Shown here one piece after another: positions 10,797 through 21,762 of a DNA stretch of 64,000 nucleotides (position 1 is its first letter; every line of letters starts with the position of its first letter). Origin of the DNA: Harmonia axyridis (lineage: Eukaryota; Arthropoda; Insecta; Coleoptera; Coccinellidae); contig NC_059503.1 of NCBI RefSeq assembly GCF_914767665.1, positions 62,452,352 to 62,516,351 of the forward strand, written 5' to 3'. The translations under genes were made by a program, and so were the position numbers. The notes below the pieces were generated by a model. It was not told where the DNA came from. It made no database searches and was given only the letters and a program-made list of their open reading frames with translations.

Positions 10797-12296
10797 CACT
10801 GCGCAAAAAAATTAACGCACATCATGGAAATCTCAAATTTATTCTACAACTGAAGGTGTTCTCAATGATAATTATTTTTATCAGAATTATGCATGCATAT
10901 GTTATCCACTTTCAACGTTTTTTTTCAATACAGATGTTTTTTCCCAGCAGGAATAAAAAAGATGAGATTATCAGATTTTGAATGTATTGGCACCATTCTG
11001 AAATCAGTTGTTCTCGATCAATTTTAGTGATCAATAGTTTCTCTTTCGTTTGATTTTCTACACTCGATCGTTATGCAACGCGAAACACTCAATTTAACAC
11101 AAGAGGAATGTGCCGAAGTGGTAGTTTTGCGAGAAGAAGGGTGGATATACACAAGAACTGCAGAAAGGTTTGGAGTTTCCCATACAAGTGTGTCCAGAAT
11201 GTTGCAGCCATTCAGGGAGACAGGTATGAATGTCCGAAGACCAGGACAGGGTAGACCACGGGTAACAACTGCCATTCAAGAACGTTTCTTGAGAGTTTCT
11301 TCGTTGAGACAACGGTTTGCAACCTGTCGCCTCCTACAAAATCAGCTTGAGCAAACTCATTGGGTGCAAATTAGCACTCAGACAATAAGAAATCGCCTCA
11401 GAGAATATGATTTAAGGCCCAGCTCTTACCCCAGCCCATCGAAGGTCGCGTTTGGATTTTGCAAGAGAGCATTTCCATTGGGAAGAGGCTGATTGGGAAA
11501 AAGTTCTCTTCACAGATGAGTCTAGATTCTGCCTCTACTATTGTGATCGACGTTCTCATGACATCCACATAAAAAGATATGCTCAGCGCAATTTCCTGAA
11601 TACTACTGATTTCGGGGGAGGATCGATTATGGTATGTGGTGGAATATCTTTGACTGCTCTCACAGACCTAGTGGTCGTTGATAATGGAGCTATGAATGCT
11701 GATAGGTATATAAGGAACATTCTTGAAGAGCATGTAGTGCCATTTGCCCCATACAATGGTGAAAATTTCATTTTTATGGACGATAATGCCAGACCCCATC
11801 GTGCGCGCATCGTTCAGGAGTACCTTGAAGGGGTTGAAGTCTCTCGAATGGAATGGCCAGCAAGAAGTCCAGATCTCAATCCGATTGAGCAGGTTTGGGA
11901 CAACCTCAATAGAAGGCTGCGAAGTTCAGAAAATCATCCAGCTACTCTTAATGACTTAGGAATCCAACTCAGAGAAATCTGGGAAGGATTAGATCAGAAC
12001 ATTTTAAGATCACTCATTTTGAGTATGAACCGTCGTTGCCGAGCTGTAATTAACGCAAGAGGTGGAAAAACCAAGTATTAAATCACTTATCAGCATTCCA
12101 GTATTTTGAAAATTGTTTATTTCTCTTCTTTCACATAAGATTCGGTGAAATCCTGAATTTTTCTTCCATTTAATGCGTCTTGTTTCGTTCAAAACCTTCC
12201 CGAGAGAACATAAAAAATAAGTTATAAAGTCAATGTAGAGTTAACTTTCATTAAAATTGAGTTTTTCAGAATGTGCGTTAATTTTTTTGTGCAGTG
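10797..12296 (+). mobile_element. Complete Tc1-type transposon in flotillin-2 intron
   Basis: 1500 bp. The terminal inverted repeats read CACTGCGCAAAAAAATTAAC on the left and CACTGCACAAAAAAATTAAC on the complementary right end, continuing GCACAT, so about 26 bp with one mismatch. It is flanked by TA. It encodes one Tc1-like transposase in the sense direction with a single frameshift. Confidence 0.93.
11073..12081 (+). pseudogene. Tc1-like DD34E transposase with one frameshift
   Basis: The N-terminal frame from ATG 11073 encodes the paired-like helix-turn-helix region (LTQEECAEVV, then a second HTH with a GRPR motif near residue 60). A one-base slip around 11418-11435 moves the protein into the frame that continues PAHRRSRLDFAREH and runs to the stop at 12081. 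The catalytic triad is intact in sequence: FTDESRF, DDNARPH and SPDLNPIEQVWD, with 34 residues between the last two acidic residues. Apart from the slip it is full length (~335 residues), so the inactivation looks recent, or the slip could be an assembly error. Confidence 0.9.
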
Positions 12297-12333
12297 TATA
12301 TCAAAAGAGAACATATCATCAAAGTAATTATTA
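12297..12333. repeat. 37-bp direct repeat, right of Tc1 element
   Basis: Exact copy of 10760-10796. A normal Tc1 insertion duplicates only TA. Confidence 0.9.
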
Positions 12334-12477
12334 TTTCACTTATGTTGATTGTAGAATCGCAAATCAAATATCTAAATTCATTTTTGTCGTTCTGACAAGT
12401 CAGATAGTGAAACAACACATCTTAATGCTACCTCAAATTTTCAATTCCTTGAGTCTCATATCTTTGAAATTCAACAG

Positions 12478-12687
12478 ATCGCAGCTGAAGTTGCAGCTCC
12501 TCTATCGAAGACCGACGAAATTGTCCTGATAGGAGGTCCCGACAGTACAACAGCAGAGATAACTCGTCTTGTCGGACAAATTCCACCAGCCGTGAATGCC
12601 TTAACTGGAGTCGACTTGTCTAAAGTCTTGTCTAGATTACCGGGTGCCACCATAAACCCTGCACAGCAAACTGCCACTGTTAAATAA
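12478..12687 (+). CDS. Flo2: Flotillin-2, last exon
   Basis: After a TTCAACAG acceptor the exon encodes IAAEVAAPLSKTDEIVLIGG, then the flotillin-2 C-terminal signature NALTGVDLSKVLSRLPGA and a short tail before TAA at 12685. The C-terminal ending separates flotillin-2 from flotillin-1. Phase fits the previous exon exactly. AATAAA overlaps the stop region at about 12684, and AT-rich 3' UTR follows. Confidence 0.96.
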   Translation: MAAEVAAPLSKTDEIVLIGGPDSTTAEITRLVGQIPPAVNALTGVDLSKVLSRLPGATINPAQQTATVK

Positions 12688-14505
12688 ATTGTATATAAGA
12701 TTAAATATATTGACGTTACTCGTGTGAAATTGTTGGTTTAGAAGCGTATCCAATATTTTAACATTGATTTTATCTGATATTTTATTTTAGTTTAGAAGAA
12801 ACCTTCGTTTTCGCATGAATAACCATGGAATTTCATTCAATATATTGAATTAATTACTCATTTTTTGAATGTTGAATGAAATTTCAATATGATCTGAAGC
12901 TTTTTTCAATACCTGAAAATGATCGTGTTTATTGCATTTATATAAGTCAATTTTCCTCAAACTTTGCTTGACACACTATCAGAAAGTTCAGCTGGCTATT
13001 AATATTGAATTTAAAATACTTTCTGAACTATCCCATATATATTTATATAAAATAATGATACTGCCATTTATTGTTCTCTGAGCGATATGCACAGAAAATA
13101 ATTTTTCTCTCATTGCATGATTTTAACGATTATTGAATATTTTTTCGACGAGGAACCTATACACTTTAATATTAGATCCTAAATTTTTGAGAAATTTTTA
13201 ATATTTTAATGAAAATTGAACAGATAGACTTGCATTTCGTTAATAGCAATCAATGTTTTGCCAACGCATTTTTAGGAGTCTTCCTGCTGAGTTTCGGAAC
13301 AATTTATTTTGATTTTTTGAAAAATATGTTGGTATGGTTTTACGAATTCTAAGATCTGATCGAAGCATATAAGGATCTTTGAATTCAGCACAAGTAATAA
13401 TATCCCAATATTTCAGAGTTACTTTTTCAAAGATGTAATAGGGGTCTCAACACTTAATATTTTCCCATACTAATTTAAATTGAACTCTAAATTATTGGTG
13501 ATATTTCAATGTAGGTTCTTTGAAATTGGTATTACAACTACTGTTTTGAAAATTTTTGATGCTATATGTATGTATGTTTGTGGCACTAGTGTTCCAGTGT
13601 AACTTTTAGAAAACAAAAGGTTTGTAATTATTCTACTTATTTTGTGAGCGAATGTGAACCCCACTAACGAATCAGATGAGTGTTATATGTTTTTATCTTT
13701 AGTTCAATACACACCTCAACTAAAATATATTGCCTTCAAAATTTCAATACATGGAATACTATAAGTTTTATGTTACCAAAATATTAAAATTGACATAATT
13801 TTCGAGGTTTCACCGAGGGTTTAAGACACCTATAAGATGGTACAGGATGCAAACTCCTCCGTTATATAAGTAGACCAACTTAACTGTAATCACCCTAAAC
13901 TTTCGATGAGGAAAGGTAACACTCATCTGGTAGATCTATATTGTAGAGTAGTTCAAATATTATGTTTAAAGAATTCCTCCAGTATTTTATACGAATAAAA
14001 ACCAGATTTGAGGACCTCTTAGATTAAAAAAGTATTTTTCTACAAGATTAGATTCGAATATTTCTTTTCAATTGTGACGGAACAAAATAAAGGAGTTGCA
14101 TAAAAAAAGCAGCAATATTGAATTGATAATGAGGGAATTTTCACACTTGATCGTGTGCACTTCTGATTTTTTATCGAATCTGGAAGATTGGGTACTATAT
14201 GCTGAAGATTTACACTAGAAATGATTCATGCTTTGAAAATAGATTCTGTTGGATGATGGTTCATTTACTTCTTGCATTTGGTGTGAAGTGTTTCTAGGGT
14301 AAGTCAACCAATTTTGTGAGGCAATCACTTATTTCAAGATGAAATGCAGGTTTTTTTATGAAATTAAATTTTTAATAAACACGATTCATAAATATGAATG
14401 TTTTGTTACAATTATTTTTACCTGTATGTCTATTTTGTGTGAATAAATTGTACTCCATCAGAACGAACTTTTTGTTTATGTCATTATTGCAGAGATATAA
14501 TAAGT
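12688..14505. other. Flotillin-2 3' UTR and intergenic DNA
   Basis: No ORF of interest. Several AATAAA-like signals are present, for example GTGAATAAATTG near 14440, so I cannot place the transcript end. The stretch ends at the AAGT target site of the LTR element. Confidence 0.5.
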
Positions 14506-14861
14506 TGTAACGAAGTCTGATTATTCCCATAGGAATGATCAGGCTCCGTCTAAAGAATATTTTATTGTTTTCCGTTCAAATAAATCATTCTGATATATTC
14601 CGTAAATATTGGAAATAATTTATTAATTGTTCACCGCGATGATGAAAAAGTCCATGCTTCATGTTTTTCAACCGACCAGGGCCTCGAATAATCCGAGTGA
14701 AATAATATAAGAAATTATTTATTTCGGCGTTTTTACCGCTGATATATTTTTTTCCATATGTTAGATTACGTTCCGCCAAGAGAATTTTCTCGAAAAACGA
14801 GGTTTTTGTCGACATGAAGAGTCACGTGGGTTGAATTCCTTCCACCGTCCCGCACCGAAGT

Positions 14862-14868
14862 TATAAAA
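14862..14868 (+). promoter_or_regulatory. TATA box of 5' LTR
   Basis: TATAAAA in a locally GC-richer context (CCGTCCCGCACCGAAGT before it, GGGGGTAACC after it). This places transcription start roughly 25-35 bp downstream, near 14895. Confidence 0.7.
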
Positions 14869-15588
14869 GGGGGTAACCGACCCAAAATCGGGAATTCATG
14901 TTTAGGCAGTCAGTAGATAGAGTATAGTTAGAAATTCATGTTTAGGCATTTAGTAGATTCAGATAGTTGCTTAGTAGTTTTCAGTAGTATAGTAAAGTTA
15001 GTTATTCAGATAGATTTAGGTAGTAGTTAGTTCAGTAGTTAGTTAGTTAGATTTAGAAGTTTAGGCAGTAGTTTTAGTTTTAGAAAAGACATTTTGGTTA
15101 AGTGGTTACCAGGTGACCGGAAAATAGTAAAATTGGTAATTGAACGCCAATAATTACAAATCCGTTTCTGAGGTCGAAAATCGCCATTTTCATCAGTAAA
15201 CTTACTTGTTAGTCTTTTTCTGGGGAGTTTGCTAATTTTTACTTGTGACTTTCTTACGAGTGAATATTCAAGGGTTTCATTTGATAGAGACAACGAGAGG
15301 GTGGTGTACCGGTGGAGTTTTTCAACGCGCTAGGATTAGTTTTCATTCCTTCCCGACTCTACAAAATCCACGATTCTCAATCTCCAAATATCATAATTTC
15401 CCGGCTCCCGGATCCGACTAACTTGTTCAACGGTTCTGACTGACAATAAATTGGTGAGGTAAGGACACAGTTGTTGTAGACAGTACAAACTATCTCAGTA
15501 ACCGAATTAAAGTATACAGATTGATATAATTTATGCTTTTTCTGATTTCCCGTTTTTGCTGAGATTGTCTGTATTGTAGAATTGAATC

Positions 15589-15594
15589 AATAAA
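15589..15594 (+). terminator. Polyadenylation signal in 5' LTR
   Basis: AATAAA followed by T-rich and GT-rich sequence (TTTTGTTGCGTTGTTTG), the usual form of an LTR poly(A) site. The copy at 27696 in the 3' LTR would serve the element transcript. Confidence 0.65.
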
Positions 15595-15789
15595 CCTATT
15601 AATTTTGTTGCGTTGTTTGTTACTTGGTCACCGCTACCATCCTAGGTGACACCGAATCCTGTCTTCACTAAGCTGCCCTGGTAAGGTTTGTCAATTTCTC
15701 CCTAAAATTGGCTGGCGCTCGAGATACTACTGCAAAGTGCTGAAGGGCAATTGGCAGAGGCGCCAGTGACGCAAAAAGGTCGTTACAAA

Positions 15790-15807
15790 TGGCGCCCGAG
15801 CAGGGAC
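15790..15807 (+). other. Primer binding site, tRNA-Lys type
   Basis: TGGCGCCCGAGCAGGGAC, two bases after the 5' LTR. From memory it differs by one base from the classical lysine-tRNA primer site. It is where minus-strand DNA synthesis would start. Confidence 0.85.
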
Positions 15808-17411
15808 TTGAGAAGACAACGCTAACAAAAGGACAGAATAGCTCCCGATCTTCAGAAAACGACGCTTAAGGGTGTAAGGACTGAAGAGGAACCGAAGGTC
15901 AGTGCAACCATTTTTTTTTCTTTCTGAGTGGAAGAGATTATCTTCTCCTGTTGGAGGAAGATCCGTATATTGAATTGATTTATTACTGGTACCTAAGTAT
16001 CAGTGGACTATATTAAAGTGCTATAAACATTTCCGCGTTTGACAATAATTTCCTTTATTAGCAGGAAACCGACATAGCATTAACAGTGTGGACATTAATA
16101 TCTGAATAACTTTTTTTTTGTTTTGTGTATTGCAGCAGGACTAGAACAGTCGACCGCCGGATTTCTTTGTGACTTTTTCGGTTACGTGAAAGGTTACGGA
16201 AAGTGACTTTGGGGTGACACTCAGTGACTATCTTTGTGCGCGTTGAATACTGTTTAACGTTGAGTGGTTGGTTCAACTCGGACAGAAAACCAGTGAGTAT
16301 AATTGAGATACTGCTACCGATTGTTTCATTGTACAATCACTGCAGCTGATATAGTGATATCATACCGCCTTCATATAATAGGGTATTGTTCACTGCTACT
16401 ATTTACTGATCATCGTTTGAATAAAGAAAGATTTGTTATTTTTTTTCCTTACACACTATTATCCTGAGCAACTTTATTCCAAGTTGAAACAAGGTAGGGA
16501 TATAAAAGTCATAAGGACTTGGAGATATTTACTTGTGATTTTATTTGCTTTTGAACCATAATAGCTGATTTCTGATAAATAAAGTTGACTTGTTTTTTAT
16601 TATTGCTGCAACAGTGAATATAAGTTTTTGTTGCTGTGTATTCCTTATTTCTGAGTTTACTGATTGCCTGAAACATTTTTATTTTGTGTTGAATTGCTGA
16701 AGAATTTTTGAAACAAGTGATTATCGTTATTGATTTGAATAAAGACTTGCATTGATTTTCTTTGTCTGATATTCCAGGATTGCTGAATTGTTGTTGATTT
16801 ATTTGAAATATATTTTGGACTGTGAATAAAATTGACAATTTGTTATTTTTGAGATTATCTGATTGCAAGAACTGTCAACTGTGTTTGACAGTGAACATTA
16901 TTTGAACTACTCGGTCAACCCTACTTTTCTTTTCTGGGTTTGTGAATTATTTTGAAGTTGTCAACTGCGTTTGACATTGAATATTGAATATTTTGTTGAA
17001 CTACTCAGTTAACCCTACTTTGTTCTTCTGGGTTTATGAGTTAGTTTTCTTTTGGAAATTGTCAACTGTCTGACATTGGAAAATTTTTTTTTTGAGAATC
17101 ATAATAAATTTAAACCAACTTGTTTTCTGAAAGTTTTCTCATTTTTGATTTTCTTTGACTGTATCAAACAATAATTCAAACTTGAATAGATTCTGTTATC
17201 AACTTGTAATTTTTCAGCATTATTGTCTATTAGTGTTATTTTTGTGCGAGGGATAAGGGAAAAATAAGGACTGTTACCGGGAATAGTGAAGTTGGGGAAA
17301 GTGTTCGGACTTCAACGGTTAATAAGAAGAGGACAGTGTCGAATAACTTCGATAGATTTCAAATCGATTGTTTGAGTTTGGACTTCAACGATTCAATCAC
17401 TTAACCTCAAC
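15808..17411 (+). other. LTR element 5' leader
   Basis: About 1.6 kb between the primer site and the Gag ATG, with no convincing ORF on the + strand. It holds T-rich sequence and an imperfect tandem repeat (16871-17070). Packaging or dimerisation signals would be expected here, but I cannot identify them by eye. Confidence 0.6.
16871..17070 (+). repeat. Imperfect tandem repeat in leader
   Basis: About two copies of a ~95-bp unit plus the start of a third. Each copy contains GTCAACTG(T/C)GTTTGACA, then GAACTACTC, then CCCTACTTT, then CTGGGTTT. GTCAA and TTGAC can pair inside each copy, so each could form a small hairpin. Confidence 0.7.
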
Positions 17412-20400
17412 ATGGATGTGAATCGACTATTGAATGATGAGCTGACTTATGAATTACAGCTGAGAGGACAAATAATACCCAGCACAGTAATGCTAAAGAG
17501 GAGTTTATTACGACAGGTATTGAAATTGAATTTGCCTCTACAGCCGACAGGAATGAACCCGACACTGGACATGGAGTCATGTCAGAACAAACTCACCGAC
17601 TTGCTGGAAGCCATTCAACACTTTGACACTGAGAACACCACGAAGGAATATACTCGGATTTCAACAAGATTAATACACATTCAGAGAAGACTGAATTTTA
17701 TTATCACTAAAAATGAAACCGAGTCACAGATGATAGAACACTTAAAGGAGACTGCAGCTCGGGCCTTGAGTTCATTGGAGGCAACGTTGACTGCTGACAG
17801 ACAGCAACCATCAACCCGACCGGATGGATCGCTTTTGGAGGCAGAGATTCCACAGTCGCCTGAGATGTCTCCCATTCAACCAACCAAGGTTGCACAACTG
17901 AAGACATCACTGATAGATTTGGAAGATGATGAACACCCACTGCCAACTGCCCAGGTCTCCCATACTGCAACACCTGCAAATAAGTCAAGATTAGTTCAAG
18001 TTTTGAATGAAACAAGACAGGAATGTGAGAAGTTACTGCAGAATTTACCAACGATGCCTATTCCTCAACCACAACAGCCGAATATGAATCAACCAGAGGC
18101 ACCAACTCATAGTCGATGGACCAGCTCTATGAGAAGGGTGTCATTTCCCGATTTGAATGAACCCATGATGAATCTGAACCAGCGGATGACACCGACTACT
18201 GCCCAACAAGAATCTAAACCACGACCGATGCCAACCTCGACTATACCCATCCATAAATGGAATATTTACTTTGATGGGACTGATAGTGTGATTGGATTTA
18301 TAGAAGAGATAGAGAGACTTGCTGAATCCCGAAAGACATCCTTAGAACATGTGTTCGAATCGATTTACGAACTTCTGCGAAAGGATGCCAAAGATTGGTT
18401 CATCCCCCGGAGGGGACTCTTCAGAAACTGGGACGACTTCAAGACTCAATTAAAAGAGGCATTCTTACCAGTCAACTATGAAGAAAACCTACTGGATGAA
18501 ATCAAGAAGAGGATGCAAGGTCCTGATGAGAAGTTACTACTGTATGTCACCCGGATGCAAAATTTGTTCCAGAAGCTGACTTGCAATCGTCCCACTGAGA
18601 GTGAACAGATTCGACTGTTAAGACAGAGGTTATTGCCATCACTGCAACAGGCTTTGGCCTTTCAAGAGACCACCACGTATGATGAACTCCTGAAAAAGGG
18701 AAAAGTTTTTGAAATGGTTCAATGGCAGATGGGACATTATACCAAACCACCGGTTAAACCCAGCCTCATCGATGAACCACATCTAACATATCATCAACGT
18801 CGTCAACAGGACTACCCGGCCAACCTCTCTGCAATTTCGGAGAATACTAGACAACGAAACCACAGTACTCGTCAGGAAGCTCCCACACCATCTCCATCTC
18901 CGAAGAAGGGCCCGTCAAGACCGCTAACCACAGCCACAAGGATTGAAGACTGGAATTGCTCAGTATCCCCTGGACCAGATCGTCCCCATCTGCCCTCGCG
19001 GCCACCGGAATACTCGACCAACAGAACAGGAAATGCCAACACCTCCCAGGATCGGAATGGATCACCACCGGAGCGAAGAGTGTCCTCCCAGACACAATGC
19101 TTCAGATGCGGGGGATATGGCCACCTACGTCGAGACTGCCGAGGGACACCGAAAATGTTTTGCTCCCGATGTCAACGAGAAAATATCCTCTCACGAGACT
19201 GCCCATGTCCTCAAAACCGGAGAGGAACGACACCGTCAACTTCAGCGGGACTCCTAACTACAGTAATTCCTATCGTTAGCAACGACAGCTGGCCTCTGGT
19301 AGAAGTGCACATTGAGGGAAAGTTATTCCATGCATTGATAGACACTGGCGCGGCAAAGAGCTGCTGTAGTCAGAAGGTGGCCCGGCTGTGTGAAAGAAAT
19401 GGAATCAAGGGAAAAAAATCAACGACTGAAGCTGTCATGGTAGCGAATGGACAAACTACAGCCATACCGAAGATGTATCACCTTGGAATGGTGATAGCCG
19501 ATTATGCCCTGAAGAACATAGAATTCTTGCTTGTACCCAACTTACCAGTCGACTTAATCCTGGGAATAGAGATGCTGAAGACCTACAACTTCTCGCTGGA
19601 TATCAAGAACACCGAATGTTATCTAGAAGGACGACGGATCCCCAGAGCTAAACAGGTTAGCCAAGAGGTCATAGAGGTGCAGACTCCCGAAAAACACCTC
19701 CAGAACCGAAGAGGATCCCACAACAAACCTGTTGACAGCCTGTCGAGAAATCCATTACCAACACTTAACTGTGTCCAACTGAAAGAGACAGGTATTCAAT
19801 GTAAGTGGTATAAAAATAAGTTTCAGGAAGTAGAGAAAGGACCAGAGCACTGCCCCGAGTATTCCATCATCAATGGAAGATTGCACCGACACTTTTGGGA
19901 TTCATCAGATGCCAGGGAAGCTGGAACAGGCCACCCATGGAAGCTGTGTATACCCACCGAACAGAGGACCGAAGTACTGAAAGAAAACCACGACTCTGCT
20001 GGCCATCTGGGAATAGCCAAGACGATTGCGAGAATCTCGCGGAATTATTACTGGCCAGGTATGTTTAGGGACATTGCGAAATATGTCCGGAACTGCACTT
20101 CGTGCCAAAAGTTCAAAGTACCCCAACAGCAACTGTCAGGAAAGATGCAACCTCGAAAGATGGTGGATGCGCCGCTCAAGGAAGTACCGGTGTTAAGGAG
20201 GAAAACAACGACGGAGATGCGGATGCCCAGAACCCCCCAGAGCTCGGTATCGTCAGTGCGAGGGAGAAACACCCTAGCAAGAGTGGAGAGGGTGGTGAAA
20301 CGGACCACTACACAGTCTACACAAACACCCCCTTTGTGCCAGCTGCGTACCAGTAAGCAGGATACCGGTTCCAAAATTTCATTCAGGACGAGTGTGGAAG

Positions 20401-20738
20401 ACAACACTGTCATAACTAAACCATATGTTTCAGATCAAACCACACCGGCCCCAAGGAGCGTTCGTATTGTAGGTACGATGGGATCTAAGGTCTACCTGGA
20501 GGTGAGACCCAACACTTGCTGGAAGTGCGGCAAGACGTGTCCCTCGCGGCAGGAGTGTCGAGGTCCACCACTCCTATTTTGCAGCAGATGTGGTTTGATA
20601 GGTACGCAGACCAGGTACTGCGAGTGCGTACCCAGGAAACTGGCCCCACGACCGCCAGCAACTAGGTCGGAACAACCAGCCAGACATCCATGTGCAAGAT
20701 GCACAGAAAGGGAGGCCATGCAGCGGAAAATGAGATAG
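17412..20738 (+). CDS. Gag-protease-integrase zinc-finger polyprotein, RT deleted
   Basis: An unbroken 1108-residue ORF. The N-terminus (LLNDELTYELQLRGQ) is typical of insect Gypsy Gag. A retrotransposon Gag domain spans about 285-450 (DWFIPRRGLFRNWDDFK, LLPSLQQAL). A CCHC knuckle, CFRCGGYGHLRRDC, lies near 562, followed by a degenerate second one. The aspartic protease motif LIDTGAAKSCC is near 641 and LILGIEML follows near 715. The protein then jumps to the very end of RNase H (NKPVDSLSRNPLP), the integrase HHCC finger (H near 859, NCTSCQ near 893), and stops matching after QPRKMVDAP, where the catalytic core should begin. The last ~200 residues end in another cysteine-rich CWKCGK...CSRC segment near 1035. 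Two large in-frame losses inside an otherwise open ORF suggest a stable non-autonomous lineage. Confidence 0.88.
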   Translation: MDVNRLLNDELTYELQLRGQIIPSTVMLKRSLLRQVLKLNLPLQPTGMNPTLDMESCQNKLTDLLEAIQHFDTENTTKEYTRISTRLIHIQRRLNFIITKNETESQMIEHLKETAARALSSLEATLTADRQQPSTRPDGSLLEAEIPQSPEMSPIQPTKVAQLKTSLIDLEDDEHPLPTAQVSHTATPANKSRLVQVLNETRQECEKLLQNLPTMPIPQPQQPNMNQPEAPTHSRWTSSMRRVSFPDLNEPMMNLNQRMTPTTAQQESKPRPMPTSTIPIHKWNIYFDGTDSVIGFIEEIERLAESRKTSLEHVFESIYELLRKDAKDWFIPRRGLFRNWDDFKTQLKEAFLPVNYEENLLDEIKKRMQGPDEKLLLYVTRMQNLFQKLTCNRPTESEQIRLLRQRLLPSLQQALAFQETTTYDELLKKGKVFEMVQWQMGHYTKPPVKPSLIDEPHLTYHQRRQQDYPANLSAISENTRQRNHSTRQEAPTPSPSPKKGPSRPLTTATRIEDWNCSVSPGPDRPHLPSRPPEYSTNRTGNANTSQDRNGSPPERRVSSQTQCFRCGGYGHLRRDCRGTPKMFCSRCQRENILSRDCPCPQNRRGTTPSTSAGLLTTVIPIVSNDSWPLVEVHIEGKLFHALIDTGAAKSCCSQKVARLCERNGIKGKKSTTEAVMVANGQTTAIPKMYHLGMVIADYALKNIEFLLVPNLPVDLILGIEMLKTYNFSLDIKNTECYLEGRRIPRAKQVSQEVIEVQTPEKHLQNRRGSHNKPVDSLSRNPLPTLNCVQLKETGIQCKWYKNKFQEVEKGPEHCPEYSIINGRLHRHFWDSSDAREAGTGHPWKLCIPTEQRTEVLKENHDSAGHLGIAKTIARISRNYYWPGMFRDIAKYVRNCTSCQKFKVPQQQLSGKMQPRKMVDAPLKEVPVLRRKTTTEMRMPRTPQSSVSSVRGRNTLARVERVVKRTTTQSTQTPPLCQLRTSKQDTGSKISFRTSVEDNTVITKPYVSDQTTPAPRSVRIVGTMGSKVYLEVRPNTCWKCGKTCPSRQECRGPPLLFCSRCGLIGTQTRYCECVPRKLAPRPPATRSEQPARHPCARCTEREAMQRKMR

Positions 20739-21556
20739 AACAAAAAGAATGATGGGAAAAATAGAATTACAAAGAAGATACCGTTGTTTTTGTTCCATAA
20801 TCCTGTAAAACTGTATAAAACCATATAGGGCCTAACCCAATATCTGATAACATTATATTCAAGACTAGTAGACTGATTTTTAATCTGTAAATGTTGATGA
20901 AACTGAATAGTACATAATAAGTCAGTGAATATTATACAATAGAAACAATTCCAGTCACTTGCCCCGAATTTCAAAGGCCATCAGATATAAATTAGTAGTT
21001 TCACTGTGTAATCTATGTGAAGAATGCCATTTCTAATCTCTTACTGTTCTGATAAATAACTGAAATATTCCGCAGTGTTACAGATGAAATTTTCTAAGAG
21101 GCTAGATACTCACCGATGAGAATAAATGCTGGAGATAGGCAACACACCTTTCATCGGATGATCAGCTGTAAGCCCAATTCCACCGAAGACATGATTCCTG
21201 AAGATTTATTCATGTCATCATCCAAGAAAGAAGTACTTGAAGAATTGGACATCATGACCTGTCAATTATTACTCTGGTGGACATCTGGATTCCATTTCAA
21301 TTTTCATATAGATAATTTAAACTGTATAACTGGAAGAATTTTCACCGTTCTGAAAATTTCACCATACAGTCACTGATTCCTTGTAATATCCACAGGTAAA
21401 TCAACCAGTATATCAATGAGTTTGGAATGGTTTCGACTCATCTGACTGGGAACTTCGACGTCCCTCTGAAATAATATGGCATGATTCATCGAGATATGGA
21501 AATCACGGAACTACTCACCGGAGAATGGGATAATCCACACCTGACATCAGATTATT

Positions 21557-21735
21557 TCACCGACACTTGGAAACTTCATGGAAATGGGAATGAGTTCTAC
21601 TCCACAACCCCGAGATGAAGAAATTCCCCAAACATGTACACATTCAAATCACCCCGGATGACCGAAGAAGGAAGACGGCGTTTGAATTTTTCACCGACAC
21701 TTGGAAACTTCATGGAAATGGGAATGAGTTCTACT
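21557..21735 (+). repeat. 134-bp tandem duplication interrupted by P element
   Basis: TCACCGACACTTGGAAACTT at 21557 recurs at 21691. The second copy is cut at GTTCTACT by the P element and resumes at 26316 with CCACAACCCCGAGATGAAG, as in the first copy at 21602. The second copy differs by small indels and substitutions. Confidence 0.85.
21728..21735. repeat. P-element target site duplication, left
   Basis: GTTCTACT, repeated exactly at 26316-26323. P elements make 8-bp duplications. Confidence 0.93.
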
Positions 21736-21762
21736 CTTAGATTATTTACAACAAGATGGAGC

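Larger units (their letters stand above)
14506..15787 (+). repeat. 5' LTR
   Basis: 1282 bp, TGTAACGA...TCGTTACA, with 8-bp terminal inverted repeats. It contains a TATA box (14862), AATAAA (15589) and a stretch rich in TTAG/AGTT repeats (about 14930-15060). I saw no difference from the 3' LTR when reading the two side by side, which implies a recent insertion. Confidence 0.95.
20739..21735 (+). other. LTR element non-coding region before P element
   Basis: About 1 kb after the polyprotein stop. The only ORF of any size (21116-21376, 86 residues) has no recognisable motif and no envelope-like signal peptide or membrane segment. The 3' part holds a 134-bp tandem duplication. Confidence 0.55.

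Noticed and set aside
15039..15293. Minus-strand ORFs inside both LTRs (also 14585-14815 and the 3' LTR equivalents)
   Set aside because: They match between LTRs only because the LTRs match. No recognisable domain.
21116..21376. Possible envelope gene of the LTR element
   Set aside because: 86 codons, no signal peptide, no membrane anchor, no cysteine pattern. A chance ORF.
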